A stretch of DNA of 9,862 nucleotides from Oscillospiraceae bacterium (lineage in GTDB: Bacteria; Bacillota; Clostridia; Oscillospirales; Oscillospiraceae), in NCBI GenBank assembly GCA_017521875.1, contig JAFXBH010000238.1:1-9862 (forward strand), in the 5' to 3' direction. Below are positions 6,629 to 9,862 of this stretch, piece by piece; position 1 is the stretch's first letter; every line of letters begins with the position of its first letter. Both the position numbers and the translations under genes were made by a program. The notes beneath the pieces were generated by a model, which saw only the letters and a list, made by a program, of their open reading frames with translations, made no database searches and was not told the DNA's origin.

Positions 6629-8851
6629 TTGCATCTTGTGATTGTGGAATCACCTTCCAAAGCGAAGACGATTGGTAAATATTTGGGACCGGACTATGTG
6701 GTGAAGGCCAGTATGGGCCACCTGCGTGACCTGCCCAAAAGCACCATGGGTGTGAATATTGCCGGTAATTTTGAGCCGGAGTATATTCCTCTGCCCAATA
6801 AGGGCGATGTGATCGATGAACTGAAGAAACTGTCCAAGAAGGCAGATACTGTCTATCTTGCAACTGACCCGGACCGGGAGGGCGAAGCCATCTCCTGGCA
6901 TCTGCAGGAACTGCTGAATCTGCCTGCTTCCAAAGCAAAGCGGGTAACCTTTAACGAAATCACCCAAAAGGTGGTGCGGGAAGCCATTGCCAATCCCCGT
7001 GCCATTGACACCGATTTGGTGGATGCCCAGCAGGCCAGAAGAATTCTGGACAGAATCGTTGGTTATGAACTTTCCCCGCTTTTGTGGAAAAAGGTTCGCA
7101 GAGGTCTGTCTGCTGGCCGTGTCCAGTCTGTTGCTACCCGCTTGGTGGTGGATAGAGAAAACGAGATCCGTGCTTTTGTACCGAAAGAGTACTGGTCTCT
7201 GGATGTAAAACTGAACTTGCTGGAGAAACCCGGTTCTTTTGTAGCCCGTTACTACGGCAAGGGTAAAAAGCAGGAACTGGCAAATGAGGAGCAAGTGCAA
7301 AAAGTGGTCAGCGAGATTACCGGCAAGGAATTTGTGGTCTCCGGGGTAAAACGAGCCGATAAAAAGCGTTCTGCTGCGCCTCCTTTTACCACTTCCACCC
7401 TCCAACAGGAGGCCTCCCGGAAATTGAATATGACACCCAAGCGCACAATGGCCGTCGCCCAGCAACTCTATGAAGGTGTAGATGTGGCAGGGGAGGGAAC
7501 GCTGGGTCTTATCACCTATATGCGTACCGACTCTCTCCGCCTTTCCGACGAAGCCATGGCCGCAGCAAAGAACTTTATCGTAAACCGTTACGGAAAGAAC
7601 TACCATTACGGCGCGTTCCATGTGTTTAAAACCAAGTCCGGCGCCCAGGATGCCCACGAAGCCATCCGTCCCACCCATGTGGAATTGGATCCGGAGCGAA
7701 TCGAAAAGAGTCTGACCAAAGAACAGTACCGCCTGTATAAACTGATCTGGAGCCGTTTCCTGGCTTCTCAGATGGCCAATGCGGTGTACGATACTGTGGC
7801 CATCGATACCGAGTGTGCCGGTCATACCTTCCGCAGCACCCATCAGAGCGTGAAATTCCCCGGCTTCCTGGCGGTCTATGAAGAAAGCCGGGATGATGAG
7901 GCAGAGGCAACAGGCGCACCGCTGCCGGATCTGCAGGAAGGTGACAAAGCCAATGCGTCGGAAATCAAACCGGAGCAGCACTTTACCCAGCCTCCCGTTC
8001 GTTATAACGAGGCGACCCTTGTGAAGGCTATGGAAGAAAAGGGTATTGGCCGTCCTTCTACCTATGCTACCATTGTCTCTACCATTCAGGACAGAGAGTA
8101 TGTGAACAAGGTGGATAAACGGTTGCAGCCTACGGCATTGGGCGAGGTGGTTACCGGCCTGATGCTGGATCGGTTCAATGATATTATTGATGTGGAATTC
8201 ACCGCCAATATGGAAAACCGGTTAGACGAGGTGGAAGCCGGCAACCAAAACTGGAAGGCGCTGCTTGCGGAGTTCTATGCTGAATTCCATCAGGAATTAA
8301 CGGATGCAGAATCCGCCTTGGAGGGCACACGTTTGAAAGTGCCGGATGAAGAGAGCGAAGAAATCTGTGAAGTCTGCGGCAGAAAAATGGTGGTCAAAGT
8401 AGGCCGTTTCGGAAAGTTCCTGGCTTGTCCCGGCTTCCCGGAGTGTAAAAATACCAAGCCCATCGTAGAGAAGATGCCTGGCCGCTGCCCCAAGTGCGGC
8501 AGCACCATTCTGAAGCGGAAATCCAAGCGTGGCTATGCGTACTACGGCTGTGAACGGGGCGCAGAATGTGGCTTTATGACCTGGGATGTGCCCACCGCAG
8601 AGGACTGCCCCAAGTGCGGACAGACCATGTTCAAAAAGTCCGGCCGTGGCCGTATGAAACCTTTCTGCATCAATGAATCCTGTGAAAACTTCCTGCCGGA
8701 AGATAAGCGGGGATATTATAAGAAACCCTCCGAGGAGGGCGCTGAAGAAACAAAACCCGCCAAGAAGAGCGGAGCGAAGAAGACCGCTGCCAAAAAGACA
8801 ACGGCAAAGAAGTCTACAAAATCAAAGGAGTCCAAGGGATGGCAACAGTAA
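6629..8851 (+). CDS. topA: DNA topoisomerase I (type IA)
   Basis: This enzyme relaxes negative supercoils through a transient 5'-phosphotyrosyl link. The TTG start gives 740 residues beginning [14 protein letters not shown], like the short N-termini of other bacterial TopA; ATG 6620 would add three residues but has no usable ribosome binding site. Numbering from TTG, the Toprim domain (about 1-130) carries E7 and DPDREGE (80-86) with the metal-binding acidic residues. The active-site tyrosine is Y297 in [18 protein letters not shown] is at 472-480. Three C-terminal zinc ribbons have all four cysteines: 580/583/600/606, 620/623/641/647 and 660/663/680/685. A Lys/Ala-rich tail (about 707-737) should bind nucleic acid. 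It follows dprA by about 14-23 nt and overlaps trmFO by 13 nt. Confidence 0.96.
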   Translation: MHLVIVESPSKAKTIGKYLGPDYVVKASMGHLRDLPKSTMGVNIAGNFEPEYIPLPNKGDVIDELKKLSKKADTVYLATDPDREGEAISWHLQELLNLPASKAKRVTFNEITQKVVREAIANPRAIDTDLVDAQQARRILDRIVGYELSPLLWKKVRRGLSAGRVQSVATRLVVDRENEIRAFVPKEYWSLDVKLNLLEKPGSFVARYYGKGKKQELANEEQVQKVVSEITGKEFVVSGVKRADKKRSAAPPFTTSTLQQEASRKLNMTPKRTMAVAQQLYEGVDVAGEGTLGLITYMRTDSLRLSDEAMAAAKNFIVNRYGKNYHYGAFHVFKTKSGAQDAHEAIRPTHVELDPERIEKSLTKEQYRLYKLIWSRFLASQMANAVYDTVAIDTECAGHTFRSTHQSVKFPGFLAVYEESRDDEAEATGAPLPDLQEGDKANASEIKPEQHFTQPPVRYNEATLVKAMEEKGIGRPSTYATIVSTIQDREYVNKVDKRLQPTALGEVVTGLMLDRFNDIIDVEFTANMENRLDEVEAGNQNWKALLAEFYAEFHQELTDAESALEGTRLKVPDEESEEICEVCGRKMVVKVGRFGKFLACPGFPECKNTKPIVEKMPGRCPKCGSTILKRKSKRGYAYYGCERGAECGFMTWDVPTAEDCPKCGQTMFKKSGRGRMKPFCINESCENFLPEDKRGYYKKPSEEGAEETKPAKKSGAKKTAAKKTTAKKSTKSKESKGWQQ
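8824..8830 (+). promoter_or_regulatory. Ribosome binding site of trmFO inside topA
   Basis: AAAGGAG lies eight bases before ATG 8839 and is built from the last codons of the lysine-rich TopA tail (Ser-Lys-Glu). It supports translation of trmFO beginning before topA ends. Confidence 0.85.
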
Positions 8852-9862
8852 AAGTCATCGGCGCAGGCCTGGCAGGTACAGAAGCTGCCTGGCAACTGGC
8901 CCAAAGGGGCATTTCTGTGGAACTTTATGAAATGAAACCCCACAAAAAATCCCCTGCCCACCATGTGGATACCTTTGCGGAATTGGTATGTTCCAATTCT
9001 CTACGAGGAGATAAAATAGAAAATGCCGTAGGCCTTTTGAAAGAGGAACTGCGCCGTATGGGCAGTTTGATCATTGCCTGTGCTGATGCTACCCGGGTGG
9101 AAGCCGGTGGCTGTTTGGCGGTGGACAGACAGGGATTTTCTGACCTTGTAACGGAAAAAATCCGCAATCACCCCAATATCACGGTGATTGACGAGGAAGT
9201 CAGCCAAGTGCCGGAAGGCCCTGTGATCATTGCCACCGGTCCGCTGACCTCCGATGTGCTATCCAGAGCCATTGGCGAATATTTTGGCAGCGACTATCTC
9301 CATTTCTTTGACGCGGCCGCACCGTTAGTGACTGCGGAATCTGTAGATATGGAATATGCCTGGTGGCAGAGCCGGTACGACAGAGGAACTCCGGATTATG
9401 TAAACTGCGCCATGAATAAGGAGCAGTACGAGGCCTTTATCACAGAACTGATTTCCGCAGAGGAAGCGGAAGTTCACGGTTTTGAGGATAAGCGGGTCTT
9501 TGAAGGCTGTATGCCGGTAGAAGTTATGGCTCGACGGGGTCAGGATACTTTGCGGTACGGCCCGCTGAAGCCTGTGGGTCTTACTGATCCCAAAACCGGC
9601 AAAGAGCCCTATGCTGTGGTGCAGTTGCGGCAGGATAATGCCGCCAAGAGTGTATATAACCTGGTGGGATTCCAGACCCACCTGAAATTTGGCGAGCAGA
9701 AACGGGTGTTCTCTATGATCCCCGCCCTGCAGAATGCAGAATTTGTCCGCTACGGTGTGATGCACCAAAATACATTTTTGCAGAGCCCTAAACTGCTGGA
9801 CAAATTCTACGCAGACCGACGCAATCCCCTGGTAGCCTTTGCCGGTCAGATGACCGGTGTGG
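8839..9862 (+). CDS. trmFO: tRNA (m5U54) methyltransferase TrmFO, 3' end cut by window edge
   Basis: The frame stays open from ATG 8839 to the right edge, giving 341 residues of a protein usually about 435 long. TrmFO methylates U54 in the T-loop of tRNA using methylenetetrahydrofolate and FAD, the folate-dependent route typical of Firmicutes. The FAD-binding motif GAGLAG is at 8-13, followed by the acidic residue in VELYEMKP. The two functional cysteines of the Bacillus enzyme are matched by C51 ([11 protein letters not shown]) and C224 ([14 protein letters not shown]). Further conserved stretches are [25 protein letters not shown] and [16 protein letters not shown]. The start lies 13 nt inside topA, in another frame. 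The order dprA-topA-trmFO is the one seen in Bacillus subtilis (smf-topA-trmFO). Confidence 0.96.
   Translation, partial: MATVKVIGAGLAGTEAAWQLAQRGISVELYEMKPHKKSPAHHVDTFAELVCSNSLRGDKIENAVGLLKEELRRMGSLIIACADATRVEAGGCLAVDRQGFSDLVTEKIRNHPNITVIDEEVSQVPEGPVIIATGPLTSDVLSRAIGEYFGSDYLHFFDAAAPLVTAESVDMEYAWWQSRYDRGTPDYVNCAMNKEQYEAFITELISAEEAEVHGFEDKRVFEGCMPVEVMARRGQDTLRYGPLKPVGLTDPKTGKEPYAVVQLRQDNAAKSVYNLVGFQTHLKFGEQKRVFSMIPALQNAEFVRYGVMHQNTFLQSPKLLDKFYADRRNPLVAFAGQMTGV

Noticed and set aside
6650..7981. A 443-codon open frame on the minus strand inside topA
   Set aside because: It lies fully antisense to unmistakable topoisomerase I motifs and has no family features of its own.
8673..8930. An open frame overlapping the end of topA, rich in Arg and Pro
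   Set aside because: It is the frame-shifted reading of the lysine-rich TopA tail; the real overlapping gene is trmFO starting at 8839.

Overview
The window (about 9.9 kb, moderate G+C, every gene on the + strand) looks like chromosomal core DNA of a low-to-mid GC Gram-positive anaerobe in Clostridia, most likely a gut-type Oscillospirales/Ruminococcaceae relative. This rests on strong AGGAGG-type ribosome binding sites, a GTG and a probable TTG start, a Ktr-type (not Proteobacterial Trk) potassium system, and the Firmicutes gene order dprA-topA-trmFO. The taxonomic call is inference; there is no rRNA gene in the window.

Left region (1-2540). A DUF1643-family protein cut by the left edge, a 57-residue acidic tyrosine-rich protein with four cysteines (DUF6472-like), and a 604-residue secreted lipoprotein are packed with an 11-nt overlap and a zero-nt gap. 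They look like the end of one transcription unit, closed by a perfect 14-bp hairpin terminator at 2497-2540. The lipoprotein combines a beta-propeller-like N-terminal half with a C-terminal half that resembles a zinc-metallopeptidase-like module whose HExxH site appears to be lost.

Right region (2541-9862). A sigma-A-like promoter (2555-2582) follows the terminator at once and starts a second unit: ktrB/trkH (K+ channel subunit), ktrA/trkA (its nucleotide-binding gating subunit), a TrmH/SpoU-type RNA 2'-O-methyltransferase, dprA (DNA processing protein), topA (DNA topoisomerase I) and trmFO (tRNA m5U54 methyltransferase, cut by the right edge). Gaps are 12, -4, 4, about 14-23 and -13 nt, with no terminator between genes, so potassium uptake, RNA methylation, DNA uptake/recombination and supercoiling control are probably co-transcribed.

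Most of the window is conserved housekeeping sequence. I found no CRISPR array, mobile element, tRNA, rRNA, riboswitch or prophage gene, and no gene-free stretch over 300 bases (the longest is 128 bases, 2494-2621). The least-described parts are the small cysteine protein and the lipoprotein; I see no convincing undescribed multi-gene system.
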